A DNA stretch of 64,000 nt from Podospora comata (taxonomy: Eukaryota > Ascomycota > Sordariomycetes > Sordariales > Podosporaceae). How positions within the stretch are numbered: position 1 is the stretch's first letter; each line of letters opens with the position of its first letter. The stretch is from positions 2,480,001-2,544,000 of the forward strand of contig CP071499.1 of assembly GCA_017354895.1 (NCBI GenBank), read 5' to 3'. The notes under the pieces were generated by a model, which worked only from the letters and a program-made list of their open reading frames with translations, did not search any database and was not told the origin of the DNA. Shown piece by piece: positions 23,236 to 34,558 of this stretch. Position numbers and translations under genes: made by a program.

Positions 23236-26200
23236 CTACCCAAGCAACAACCTCCTCCTCTCTAACCCCTCCCCACCATCCGATTGAGGCCCAATCCAAC
23301 GACCTGCCCACATCTCCGCAACCCCCATCCTCTCCCAGAGCCCACTCGCCTGTTGCTCAACAACCAAAACATGATTGCTTGTCATCACCACCGCCATCCA
23401 CGTCTCCCTCAGCAACCTCTTACGAAACTCCCCTTCACCCCCCTCATCATCACATCTCTTGGTCAACACAAGATCCCCATCCGCCCACTCATCACCAACC
23501 TCCATAGTAGCAATAAACCCATACAACCGTTTATACCACGTATCCTCCCGCAAAGTGACATACCCCACATAACCTTCCACTTCCAAAACATGATGATGCC
23601 CAAACCGATACCTCTTCTCCCAATCACCAAGACCAAAATAACCCCCCCATGAAAGCAGCCCTTTCTTCCCCTCTTCCACAATCGACACATCAACCAAAAT
23701 ATCCCACTGACGCCGTGGCTCTTCAAACTTTGCCGTGCCCGTCCACCCAGTCCACGACCAGCTAGGAAATCCCCCCCGTCGTGTCCCCGGCTGACGACAA
23801 GTCCACAACAAACCATAAACAAACCCCGCCAGATTCGCCGCCACAGTATTAGGGTCAACATCCACGTACACAGACGGGCCACCCAGAGACCGGTCATGTC
23901 TATACGTCTGTGGAACAATAAGAATGCCACAGAGGTGATAAGCCGGTTGCGGCAACGACAAATACAACTGAAGAACCCCCAGCATCGCATTCAAAGCATC
24001 GAGCTCATACGTCAGTTGCCGTGGTGCGTACTCCGATAGTCGCTGATGCACCCCCAAGTCGTCTTCTTCCATGTTGATGACACCACCCAAGGGGAAGAGC
24101 CATGAGCTGGGCTGGAGGCGATCTCTATTGTATCGAGTGTTGCGTAGCCGAGTTGAGAACTTGCTTAGTATAGGGGGCACGGTGATGGCCTCTCTGGCAA
24201 GTGTGCTACCGCACTCAAATGACACCTCGTGCTGCGTAAAGAATAGACGGCGCCGAGAAAGCAATCCCTCCTGGTAGGTCCACCCCCGAGTGGCCCACTT
24301 AGACGACTTTATTTCACGGCTCGGCTCAGGAGGGATGGTAGTCAGGATGTGTCCCTGCACTTTTATCGCCGGCGGCCGTTTTCGAAATCGTTGGCCCATA
24401 CCCGGTAGGCCAAAGGATGAATCTTCTCCTGCTGCATCGATGATGGTGACCTCCGCGCCATGGTATACAAAGTTCATGTGCCGTAGCTGCTCGTCTTTGA
24501 CCGATCCGGGCGTCTGGTCAACGCAATATCGATCTACCCAGAGATACTCGTAGCCTAGAGCGAGAGTAACCTTGATCGCATCCTCGACGACTGTTTCCAA
24601 TTTGAGGCCGGCAAGACTATGCTGGTTCTGCGGACCATCTTGGACGGCACCCCAGACGTAACTCAAGGCGGTGTGTGGCGGCGGCGCTGTATCTATATGG
24701 ACGACATCCCTCGTCGCGCAGTGAATAAGCCGAAAGTGTGGGATTTCATGAACCTGGGTTGGGTTGCAGACAGCGTCTGAATGGTTCCCAGTGCAATCTG
24801 CGATCCAGCTCTTGATCTGCCCGAAATCCACCTCATTAAATGGCACGTGTTTGACTGAGAGAGCCCGCCCTCTATAATAGCAGTTTGAGCCAACGCGGGC
24901 TATAAAACCCGAACGTATCACGGACTCAATGGTTTCTGAGCCGTTGATGTTGATCATCTTTTGCATATCAGAGTTCATGCCGCTGCTGGTGACAACTGCA
25001 AGGAACAGGGTGTCGACCAAGTCTTCTGGCAAATTCGAGTAAAAGTCTTCCGAGCCTTCGCACAGCCAAATGAGGAGGCCAGAAAACGCTCGTAGTTCGA
25101 ACTGGTCCTGCACTTCTGCCGTATTGGAATCCGCAGAGGGGGCCGGGTGCACGCTGGCTATCAGTCTGCAGAGTCCACATGACTGCTGACTTTTCTCTGA
25201 TGGCGGCTCGTCAAACTTCGCGATCAGATTGCCCCAGTATGAGCTCGATCGTCGAGAAAAGGCCTCATCGAGGTTGATGGTATCGCATCTCTTGCAGAGA
25301 CTCCATTCCTCCACGCGGTCGCCATCATAGTCAGCTTCGCGCTGTACTCCCAGCTCCAGTCGACAGCCAGTCAGACCCCTGCCCCACTTCATTGCCATTA
25401 CCACTCGGTCCTGGCCTTCGCTCGAGGTGTCGCTCGAGGTGTCTTCTGACGCGTGTGTGACAGGAGGATTGTCGAGAATTTCAAGATCCTCATAGCAAAC
25501 ACCAAGTATTCCACAGATCTCCCGTGACAGAAAAGGCTCTCTTCGATCTAGAACCATCTTGAGAAAGTCCCGACCCTGCTTGTCCACGCGATTGAGGTTG
25601 ACGTCTTCTCTGGCCAGAAGCAATTCCAGAATATCATCCGCACGAGAATCACCAATTGCTCGTTCCACCAGAGTATATCCTTCGGTATCCTCGGCATTGA
25701 GATCGACCCGGCCAGTTTCGAGCAGTTCTTGAGCCACCTTTTTTCGACTAGCCCTCGTGTCTTGACGCCTTAGGTTCCAAGATGGCGAGATAGTCCAGGA
25801 CAGCGGGCTTCGACCGTCGTTATCTCTGGAATCAGGGTCGACTTGGTCAAAGCTGAGAAGCCGCCTGACGGTTTGTAGCAAACCTCGCTCCGCCGCCAAA
25901 GAAAGCGGCGTCCGTCCGTCAGGATTGCGTTTCTCTGGGTCAATCGACTTGTGTTTCAACAAGTTGTCTGCCATTTCTTCGGACAGGCCATTGATGGCGG
26001 CCATGAGGGCTGTTTCTCCAGCATGAGCAGTGATATTGGGATTCACCCCCTCAATGCCGAGGATCCTGTCAACAATGCTCGCATGCCCATATTCCGTTGC
26101 CAGCTTCAGCAACGTGTCACCACATTTGTCTTGGGTGTTGACATCGATGTCATTTTCCATGAAGAGCCTCTCCCTGACACGTTCCGGCCCGTGTGCCAAC

Positions 26201-29200
26201 GCCATGCTAAAGATTGTTTGCCCGTGGAGACGTAATTCGTAAGGCGCTTCATCCGATATTTTGCAATTCAAGTCAAGCCGGCCCAGCTCCAGCAATATTT
26301 CCACCACCCTCCAGTTTTCCCCAATGCCGGCGTGTAGCAACACATTTGCCCTGTTCTCGTCTTCCGCTTCAAGTTCAATACCTGGCTGAGAAAGAAACAG
26401 CCGGAAAAGGGTTTCAGTGGCAGTTTTTGCCACCATCATTACAGCCGTTCTCCCTTCGCTGTCCCTTGCGTTAATGTTGACTCGACCAGAAGCAAGGAGC
26501 TGATAAATAACTGCTTCCCTTTCTGCTCCGCTATTCCGATGGTCAAGGTCGGTGCATAATTCTAGGAGAGGCGTTTTCCCATTGACATCCATGATGTTAG
26601 CATCAATGCTCTCCATCGCGAGCAGCCTTGCCAGTATCGATCGATGGCTTCTCAGTGCCGCCCAGGCCAGTGCTGTCCGCCCTGTTTGGTCTCGATGATT
26701 GGGATCCAGTGTCGGGTCTTCTAGGAGAATATCCACAGCCTTCTCGTTTTCAACCATTGCTGCAACAATTAGTGCTGTCCGGCCCTCTTCGTCCGTGTAG
26801 CTCGGGTCTACGCCTTCGATCTCCATCAACAGGCATGTGGCTGATTCATCACCACTAGCCAAAAGTTCGGAGAAGCTAATAGGCTCATGATTTGGGTCGG
26901 CACGATATTTTGACAGGAGCAATCGAAGAACTCTCGCGCATCCAGCCTTGGCAGCTCGAAGCAGAAGGTCCCGCACAGCGTTTTGGGAGGCTATCGGGTC
27001 TAATAAACCCATCTCGGCCTGCCTGAATAGCAGTTCGGCGACTTCGTCATGGCGCCTTTGAATCGCGTAGGTCAACATGTCCATGTCTTGGTCATATTGG
27101 GGAAACTTGACAGCCTTGTCTATACCGTCCTGTGCGAGCAGAAAACTGACAAGCTGCACATGTCCCCCTTCAACAGCGACCGATAGAAGATTGGCGTATG
27201 GGTCATAAGTCGAAAGGTTCTCATGCCATAAAGATCCCGAGCGCCCGACCCTCAAGTTCAGACCATGGAGTTTACTGGTCAACAATAGCTTCACCACTGC
27301 GGTATGTCCACCTTCTGCGGCATGTCTAAGGGCACCATTCAAGTTGCGGTTTGCACCGTGCAATTGAAGTTTCTCAACAGTTGTGACATGCCCTCGGCTT
27401 GCGGCGAGTGAAAGGGCGGTGTGGCCGGCGTGATTTCGACGGTTAACAGCTATTTGATTATTGCTCAGCAACATATCAACAAGGGCCTCATACCCTGCTT
27501 CAGCAGCCCAAGCAAGAGGTGTGTTGCCGAGGCTGTCGGTGGTGTTGACATCCACGCCATGGTTTAAGAAGGCTGTGACATTGGTCTGGTTGTTTGTAGA
27601 TGCCGCCACAACCAGGCCACGAGTCTCTAATGTAGAGAGAGAGGCAGCCGGTTGACAAAGGAACGTGCTTGGGGGCACTGTACCTGTCAGTACATCCAGA
27701 TGTGTTTTGACTAATTGGAAACTATCAGATGACAACAGTTAGTTATGATCGATGATTGTGTGGATGATTGTGTGGATGATGACTACCACGGCATGGCACC
27801 TCACCACTATCCTCGTTACTCACCTCTGATCTGACCACAGAAGGAGCTCATTGATGACTCGATTCGTGAGTTTTCTGTCTCTCTGGCGGGTAAACGACAA
27901 ACGAAAAAGATTTGCTGTCACATATCGGGCAAGATCTTTATGTCTGGGTCGTATCTTCAGATGCAAGACGCCTTTCCGTCGCTTGAAAGCCTCGGGAATA
28001 GGCTCTGATGTGGTGAGTAACAGCTTGAGGCCGTGGTTTTCCTGGAGTTTAAGCATCTCCTTAAATAATTCGCTTTGGATATCTGGCGGGCAATGGTTGA
28101 TGCCGTCCAAGATGATCCACAATCGTGAAAATCTTGCAACAACCCAATCCAGGCCTTGGAGGATGGCGGCGAGATCATCAGCGGCTGGTAAATGGGCATG
28201 CGTGGCAATCAATGTTGTGTGGACATTTGACAGGCTCTGCGCTAGTTGCTGGAATAAACACAAGATGATAGGTGGTAGACCTTGCTCGGTGGGAAGGTCA
28301 CCCAAGTAGACGTACGCGACTCCTGTCGTGGTATCTTCGCGGAATCTGTCTTGTAGGGTTTGGATGATAGTCGATGCCATAATTGTTTTGCCAATCCCTT
28401 CTTTGCCTGTGCAAACTAAGATGTTGCGATTCGGACCGAGTAACCATGAACGATACTCTTCAGAGGATAGCACCGATAACCAGGTCCCGGGAAATCGTTG
28501 TTTGATATAGGCGGGATGGCGTGTAGTGAAATCACTTGGTGTAAGCCATCCAGATGCCCCGAAGTATAGAGTGTCTTCGATTCTCCTGTTGCAACAACGA
28601 CTAGGGAAGCTTGCAAAGCGTCAGCATGAACTCACAGAACACAGGTGACGATGGGAACTAACGTTGGCAGCAGTTGTTTTGAGGCAAATAGCTCAGTGGT
28701 TATCTGCCTCGCACAAGCTGCAACTGTGGCCGCAGGATAACCCAGTGAGTCGTCGGCCTTGCAGTTGTCCGTGACGCCTTGAATTAGAAGTGAGGGAAGG
28801 TGTCGAGTCCCCCATACCATCCCCTGAAGAGCGCCATCCCCAAATGGTGACGTCTCGAAGCCTTTAGTGTTAGGGGTGATAATGACTTGCGGCCCAGGGT
28901 TGCCCGGCTCGCAACATGAGTTTTGATAGATACCAAACGGCTCAGTTTGAGTGTCGATTCTCCTAAGGGATTCATCCAATGGGCCTCCACGCAAGTATTC
29001 CAAACTGCCGTCGTCAGAGAGGTTGCTAACCACAACATCTCCCTTACGAATAACTGCCTCATTGACTCGGTCAGGTAAGTCGTCCTCGATGGTGATAATA
29101 ACAACCAGTTCAAGTTTCGGGAACTGTGATTTCAAGACGAGCGTAGAGAACTGGCCGTTGCTTAGACTGGGGTGCCAAAAATAAACAACAACGCCGAGCT

Positions 29201-29369
29201 CGGATGCTCTGCCGAATATGAACTGCTGGATAACATCTGTAAGCTTTGAGCTCGAGCTTCGAATTGTGCCATGCTCCTCGTCGAGCATAAGCAGAAGTGC
29301 TGTCTCAACGAGCTCATCGAAGCACACCCATGCCACTGTGTAGTCGTCATAATTAATGGCTTCACCCAT
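23236..29369 (-). CDS. NLR-like protein: PNP_UDP-like / NACHT-like P-loop / ankyrin array / C-terminal HET domain
   Basis: Three exons on the minus strand: 28663-29369, 27824-28609 and 23236-27721, giving about 1992 residues with all phases matching. A second acceptor would start exon two at 28600. Residues 1-235 resemble a shortened purine/uridine phosphorylase domain (DDYTVAWVC, AVIRKGDVVVS, GYPAATVAACARQ). Exon two opens with the spacer LTPSDFTTRHPAY, then Walker A GKEGIGKT (about 303) and Walker B LWIILDGIN (about 401). The sensor segment reads LLTTSEP, where Arg is usual. The exon two/three join recreates SDQSFQLVKTHLD, matching the ADGMFLLAxLHLD consensus. The helical and winged-helix region usually following is absent. 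About 20 ankyrin repeats (roughly 525-1250) lead to a CxxC pair (~1307, ~1346) and a full HET domain (~1510-1660: HTALSYVWG, YLWVDRYCVDQ, ATRGWTYQEGLLS). The role inferred is non-self recognition and regulated cell death. Confidence 0.85.
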
Positions 29370-29943
29370 ATCGAGTAGCTCTTGCTGGAGCTGGACTAAT
29401 GTTCTGTCAAGGAGAAATCGTGAGATAGAGGAGCGATGTGGGCGTGGCAGGCCATTGGTTCAGGTTGCGATGATACTCCATATGTCAGCATTGGCTGTGC
29501 CTTTGCCAAGGAGTCGGCTTCTGATGGTGCTCAGCATGATAGCGATTTTGTCTTGCTGAAATGGGTTCACTTCAAGTCTGGCCGGATGAAAGGCAGTGCA
29601 AAAACAATGTCTTGATGAAGTAGTCGACGAGTGATGGTTAACAAGGTGTTTGATTGCTGAAAAGAAGCCCAGGATGGCTTGCCCAGAGGAACAGGGAAAG
29701 CACAGACCATATCAAATCGCTGCACCCACCAAAGATTCCTGGCAGGTCAGCCACAACAGAGTTCCAGCATACGCCACACCTCACCTGCATGCTTGGACTT
29801 TTTCGAGGCCTTGGAAGTCGCATGCATCTCCAGTCCTAACCTCGATCGGCGTCCCCCAAATCCGGCCCATTTATTTGTTACCAACTGAATTCGAACGCCT
29901 CAAAACACAGAAACCTCAATCCGCAAAAAAAAACCCTCTCACA
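29370..29943. promoter_or_regulatory. Divergent promoter between the NLR-like gene and tim13
   Basis: 574 bases separate the two divergent start codons. No gene is supported within it. Confidence 0.6.
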
Positions 29944-30256
29944 ATGGATTCCGAAGGTGTCAAGAAAGCCATCGTGCAGGCCACTCTCCAAGAGACCAAC
30001 ACAGCCAACGCCCGTGCTCTTATCGAGGTACCTCGCGCCTCTCTCACAGTTGATCCCAGTCCCTAACATGTTTTGTTTTTTCCAGGGTATCACCGGCAGC
30101 TGTTTTGAGAAGTGCGTTCCCAAGCCCGGCACCTCCCTCTCCTCAAGCGAAAAGACCTGCATGTCCTACTGCGTCGAGAAGTACATTGCGTCCTGGAACG
30201 AGGTCAACGGCACCTACATCCGGAGGTTACGGCAAGGGGCTGAGGGCAACCACTAA
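29944..30256 (+). CDS. tim13: Mitochondrial intermembrane-space chaperone TIM13
   Basis: Two exons, 29944-30027 and 30086-30256, with a 58-base intron (GTACCT donor, TTTTTTCCAG acceptor), giving 84 residues, the usual small-Tim size. It carries the twin CX3C motifs, CFEKC (residues 34-38) and CMSYC (53-57), which form two disulphides after Mia40-dependent import. Flanking residues (ALIEGITGSCFEKCV, KPGTSLSSSE) match Tim13 rather than Tim8, Tim9 or Tim10. Tim13 pairs with Tim8 in a hexamer that escorts hydrophobic precursors such as Tim23 across the intermembrane space. Its 3' end converges with the NSRP1-like gene 172 bases away. Confidence 0.95.
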
Positions 30257-30428
30257 ATCATTGGCTTGGGACATGTAATGATACTTTGTTGTACGATATT
30301 GGCATAGAGCAACGGGCAGGGATGGGCAGAGTTGTATATGAATACAGATACCCAAATGGCTGAGGTGCAACAGATGAATCTTATTATTGCGGTCCGTCGT
30401 CCTCCACCCTAAAAGCCATGCAAGTATT

Positions 30429-31670
30429 TCATGGCTCTTTTTTCTTGGCTTCCTCCGCAGCTCTCTTTCTCGCAAGATACCTCTCCTTCGCGCTCGACAC
30501 ATCCGCCTCCGTCTTCCTGCTCTTTGTCGCAAGCTCAATCTTGGCCGTCTCCTCCGCCTCTTCCTGCCTCGACCGCTTGAGCGTCTCCTCAAGCTGCGCT
30601 TCCAGCATCCTCGTCTGCCTCTCCCGCATAGCTTGTTTCCCACCAGGTGCATAAACACCCCTACTTCCCTGGCTTGGGCCATTGCTCTTCGCCTTCTCCT
30701 GTTGCCTCGCCTTCTCCTGCTGTGCCTCCGCCTTCTTCTTCGGCGCCACATTCAATCCCCCCTTCAGCAACTGCCTCTTATCCACCACCTCCCCATCATC
30801 ATTAATCAACACATTCCCACCCTGCGCATTAATCTCCCTAGCCCTCTCAGTCGCGCTCTTTTCCTCCTCTTTTGGCCCAGCTTCAGCTTCACCATCTGGC
30901 TTCTTCGCTGCATTTTGCGCCGCCAAAACAATAGCCGCATGTTCCAGCTCCTTCTGCTCCAGCATTCTTTTATAAAAATCCGTCATCCCCTTCCCCTTAT
31001 TCTTTTTGGCCTCTTCCTCCTCCCTCCTCTTCTCCTCCTCTTCCAACCGCCTATTCTCCTCCTGCTGCCGCTTATACGCCTCGGTGACGAACTTTTCTTT
31101 ATCAGCAAACTCCTCCCCCTCTGCCTCCCGTTCTCGTTTTAGGCGCTTTTCCTCCGCTATTTGCCTATCCCTTTCTCTTTGCGAGGCAGCTTGTTGGAGA
31201 GCAGAGAAATACTTTGGTTTCTTCTCCGCGGCTGCCTCGTCTTCTGACTTGGGCTTTTTGGCAGCCTTGAAGGAGTCGTAGACGGCATCGTAGTCGTAGA
31301 TGGAAGGGTCGGCGGACTCAGCTTCTTTGGCGTATTTTCGGGAGGCTAGGGCGCTGGACAGGTCGGTGAATTCCCCTGTTGGTTGGAGGGTTTTGGATGA
31401 TGGGGTTTTGCTTGGGGGGGCGGAAGGGGGTTTGGAGAATTTTTTGTGTCTTTTTCGTGAGTCAAAGTCGGTGTCGTTATTTATTGATGAGGGGGTGTCG
31501 AAGCCGGCGATTTCGGTGATTGATACTGAGGTTTGGGGAGCTTCGTTGTCGTCGTCGTCGTCGTCGCCTAGGCCGCCGAAGGGGGCTGGCTTTTTGCGCG
31601 CGGGGAGGGTGGGGTTTTTGGAGGGGGGGCCGGATTTTTTGAGGCCGAAGGAGATAACTGGTTTGCTCAT
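30429..31670 (-). CDS. NSRP1/CCDC55-like nuclear coiled-coil protein
   Basis: Intronless, 413 residues from the ATG giving MSKPVISFGLKK, the N-terminus expected for this family. An in-frame upstream ATG at 31766 would add 32 residues of poor quality. After an acidic Asp-rich patch comes the NSRP1 N-terminal region, with DPSIYDYDAVYDSFKA, YFSALQQAASQRERDR and a highly charged Arg/Glu/Lys coiled coil, then KGMTDFYKRMLEQK. The C-terminal third is Lys/Glu/Ala-rich. Human NSRP1 is a nuclear-speckle factor affecting alternative splice-site choice; the fungal function is not established. The coding strand moves from C-rich to strongly G/A-rich toward the stop. Confidence 0.88.
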   Translation of the reverse strand: MSKPVISFGLKKSGPPSKNPTLPARKKPAPFGGLGDDDDDDNEAPQTSVSITEIAGFDTPSSINNDTDFDSRKRHKKFSKPPSAPPSKTPSSKTLQPTGEFTDLSSALASRKYAKEAESADPSIYDYDAVYDSFKAAKKPKSEDEAAAEKKPKYFSALQQAASQRERDRQIAEEKRLKREREAEGEEFADKEKFVTEAYKRQQEENRRLEEEEKRREEEEAKKNKGKGMTDFYKRMLEQKELEHAAIVLAAQNAAKKPDGEAEAGPKEEEKSATERAREINAQGGNVLINDDGEVVDKRQLLKGGLNVAPKKKAEAQQEKARQQEKAKSNGPSQGSRGVYAPGGKQAMRERQTRMLEAQLEETLKRSRQEEAEETAKIELATKSRKTEADVSSAKERYLARKRAAEEAKKKEP

Positions 31671-32834
31671 TGTGTCCTGTGGTGCCGTGAAAAGGGACTG
31701 GAAGTGGAAGTTGGGTGGTGTTGTCGCATTGTCGCAAACTGAGGATGCGCGAGAGATGTCAACCATCAATTAAAGTGGAGCTTCACCAGCCACAACTAGT
31801 TGCTTATCGGTTGACGATAAGCTATCCCGGCAGGCAACGGGAGCCCTGACATCATCTTTCATAAGCTAAAACTCACTTCTCATTTGAATCAAGAGAGTTA
31901 TTCGTTGTCTTGCTATATTCTTCGCCTGTCTAGGAATGATAACATGGTGCAGCCAAGTTTTGGGTGCCAGCATCATTTGAATCGAGCCGAGAGCATATTG
32001 ATACATAGCTAATCAGACGTAAGACTTGCCATATATTCAGCTAAAGATATCCGAGATTTATTTTCGTCCAAACTTTGTTCTCGGTGGTTGGCTCCTTCGT
32101 GGCGACCTCATCTCCCTCCATCAAAGTCACCAGAGTAGACTTGGCGAACCGATATGCGGTAAATCAAAGCGAATCCAAATCATGGACTTCCAGGTTCAAA
32201 CATTCAACAAGGCGTTATTTAAACAGTGGAGGTTATAATTTACGGATGGTGTGTAGACAGAAAAGCACGCCGTGTCATGACTCTTCATCAGAACTACTGG
32301 TAAGTTGACCTCGTACTCCCAACTTTGTTGTTGACCTTTATTGAATAGATTGAACTCGTTCCACGTGCTCGATATGATTTTCCCGTCAATCAGAAAACAC
32401 CCGATTGGGATCTTGACAGCCCGCCTTGGCCCTATACGGCCTTGAAGGTAACGGGAGCGGGAAGTAACAACAGCCTAATATATTCGGTGCTGCATTACAA
32501 GCGAAGACTTTGACTGCCGATGTACCCCACAAAGCATGCACAGGGCACATATCCAATACCATGTCACTATTCTAAGTGCTTGTTATTAACGGAATGGTTG
32601 ACTTGATGAGGAAACCTTGGAACGGGGTACATGGCTGGCTGACAAAAGGTCGGTACTTGATGTTTGCGAGGAAGAGGTCTCGATCGACACTGTCAAAGTC
32701 GAGCTCATTGTGTATTTAAATGGCAGAGGTTTCTGTGTCCTAGTCATATAGTCTCTTGCCTGGTCTGATCCATACTCAGGAGTATCGAGTGAGCCCAACG
32801 AGAGAGGAACGCCAGCGACCATACTTTACCCACC
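31671..32834. other. Divergent intergenic region (NSRP1-like gene / DUF1996 gene)
   Basis: 1.16 kb without a recognisable gene, less GC-rich than the neighbouring coding DNA. The DUF1996 promoter occupies the right end. Confidence 0.5.
32713..32720 (+). promoter_or_regulatory. Possible TATA element of the DUF1996 gene
   Basis: TATTTAAA lies 115 bases before the start codon, in an otherwise GC-balanced stretch. A TATA box suits a regulated secreted-protein gene, but the match is short and unproven. Confidence 0.35.
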
Positions 32835-33836
32835 ATGTACTGGAGCAATGTTCTCACAGCGGCCATTGTGCCCTTGACAGGCGTACGGGCAGCCATGCTC
32901 CGATTCTCCTGCTCCCAGCTCGTCGTCGACCGTCTCGACCCTCTCGTCAACCCCGGCCAAGTCCCGTCTCCCCATCTTCATCAAATCGTCGGTGGAAACT
33001 CATTCAACGTCACTATGGACCCCAATGTCAACGACATCTCCGAATCCTCGACCTGCACCTCCTGCCAGTTCACCGAAGACTTCTCCAACTACTGGACCGC
33101 CGTGCTCTTCTTCAAAGCCCGAAACGGCACCTATAAGCGTGTCAACACCATCGGCAACGGCCTGGGCTATTCGGCATCCAACGGAGGCCAAACAGTCTAC
33201 TACATCTCCAATGGCCCCGTCACAGCCTTCAAGCCCGGCTTCCGCATGGTAGTAGGCAACCCCGCCTTCCGCACCCAAGCCCAAGCCCGCACCAACCCAG
33301 CCCTGCAGTTCACCTGCCTCGCCTCCCCCATGACGCGTTCAGGATATCGATATGACTTCCCCACCGACACCTGCGCAGGAGGAATCATGGTCACCGTCCG
33401 TTTCCCTACCTGCTGGGACGGCAAAAACACCGACTCCCCCGACCACCAAAGCCACGTTGCCTACCCCGTCAACCGGAACTGCCCCTCTACCCACCCCATC
33501 AAGATCCCCGAGGTGTTTTATGAGACATACTGGGACACCCGGCCGTTCAACAACAAGGCGCTCTGGCCAGCGGATGGGTCGCAGCCGTTTGTGTGGTCGT
33601 TTGGTGACAAGACTGGGTATGGCAACCACGGGGATTACATCTTTGGGTGGAAGGGGGATGCGCTGCAGCGGGCGATGGATGCGAACTGCAATAGTGATTT
33701 GATTCAGGACAGGCTGAACTGTCCGACGCTGAAGAGCCAGAGTATTGTCAATGCGAACAAGTGCTCGATTCAGAGGAAGGTGAAGGAGGATTTGGATGGG
33801 TGGTTGGAGGAATTGCCCGGGGGTGGGATGGAGTAG
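32835..33836 (+). CDS. Secreted DUF1996-domain protein
   Basis: Single exon, 333 residues. A signal peptide (MYWSNVLTAAIVPLTGVRA) precedes a DUF1996 domain that fills the rest: MLRFSCSQLVVDRLDPLVNPG, then PSPHLHQIVGGNSFN, CTSCQFTEDFSNYW, FPTCWDGKN and SHVAYP, all hallmarks of the family. Conserved cysteines suggest disulphides. There is no C-terminal WSC domain, so this is the short, single-domain form. Members are extracellular fungal proteins of unknown biochemical role, often linked to the cell wall. Codon usage switches from C-ended to G-ended codons near 33515, without any frame change. Confidence 0.93.
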   Translation: MYWSNVLTAAIVPLTGVRAAMLRFSCSQLVVDRLDPLVNPGQVPSPHLHQIVGGNSFNVTMDPNVNDISESSTCTSCQFTEDFSNYWTAVLFFKARNGTYKRVNTIGNGLGYSASNGGQTVYYISNGPVTAFKPGFRMVVGNPAFRTQAQARTNPALQFTCLASPMTRSGYRYDFPTDTCAGGIMVTVRFPTCWDGKNTDSPDHQSHVAYPVNRNCPSTHPIKIPEVFYETYWDTRPFNNKALWPADGSQPFVWSFGDKTGYGNHGDYIFGWKGDALQRAMDANCNSDLIQDRLNCPTLKSQSIVNANKCSIQRKVKEDLDGWLEELPGGGME

Positions 33837-34558
33837 ATAGTAGATAGTAGATCAAGAAAGAATGAAGTTGAGGCTGAAAGTCCAAGTCCAAGTCCACGTG
33901 GGATGTGTTGAGCCGAGCACCTTGAAGGTCACCACCCCCCTACCCCCTGAACTGCATGTGGCCACACTTTTGACGACCATGTCATGCAGTCAGCTTCCCC
34001 GATGGCCACAAGACGGCAGGAATGAGCAGAGATGACGCAGTCAGCAGTTCGCCGAAGGCAATGCTTTGTACTTTGTCTTTTTCATCTGTGATTTGTATCT
34101 GGGGATAAGCCATCCTGCAGGTTGCAGCATGATCGTTTCTCTCTATCTGAATAAGCCCAGTTCACAGCTGAAAGCAAGTGGAGCGGGGTCTTAGTGAAAC
34201 GTAATGACCACATTGGCACACCCCACGGGGGAGCTTGCCAATGGCGGGGTTGTGCTTGGGAGCTGCCTCACTGTTGCTCCAAGGAGGCAGCTCGCTATTA
34301 TTTTGTGAGATATTTTTAAGAGGTCAACACAGCTGTTGTTGGAGGCCTTATCGAGACCCGATTCTTGGCCTTTTGCTTTGCCTCTTGGCGGCTTCTCACT
34401 CACTTCAGCTGCTCTGCTTCTTGGGTACCTCACTGAAAAAACATTTGCAAAACTTGTCTCTTGGGAACGAACCTAACCTGCTTGCTTTTCACCCCCTTTT
34501 ACTTACACACTTGCTTTCTATCGGCTGTTTGCTTGAGCTCTTTACAGAGTGACACAAT
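33837..34558. promoter_or_regulatory. Intergenic region and promoter of the phospholipase C gene
   Basis: 722 bases between tandem plus-strand genes. It begins with a tagata repeat just after the DUF1996 stop and ends in a pyrimidine-rich tract near 34440-34550, probably the phospholipase leader. Confidence 0.5.

Noticed and set aside
23236-27735. Ankyrin-HET frame as a separate gene
   Set aside because: The frame's first codon is TTG, and its first ATG falls inside the second ankyrin repeat. The splice to the upstream exon restores a conserved NACHT-protein segment, so one gene is the better model.
30387-31142. 251-residue Leu/Arg-rich plus-strand open frame that looks membrane-like
   Set aside because: Complement of the Glu/Lys/Arg-rich coiled coil of the NSRP1-like gene; the hydrophobicity is an antisense effect.
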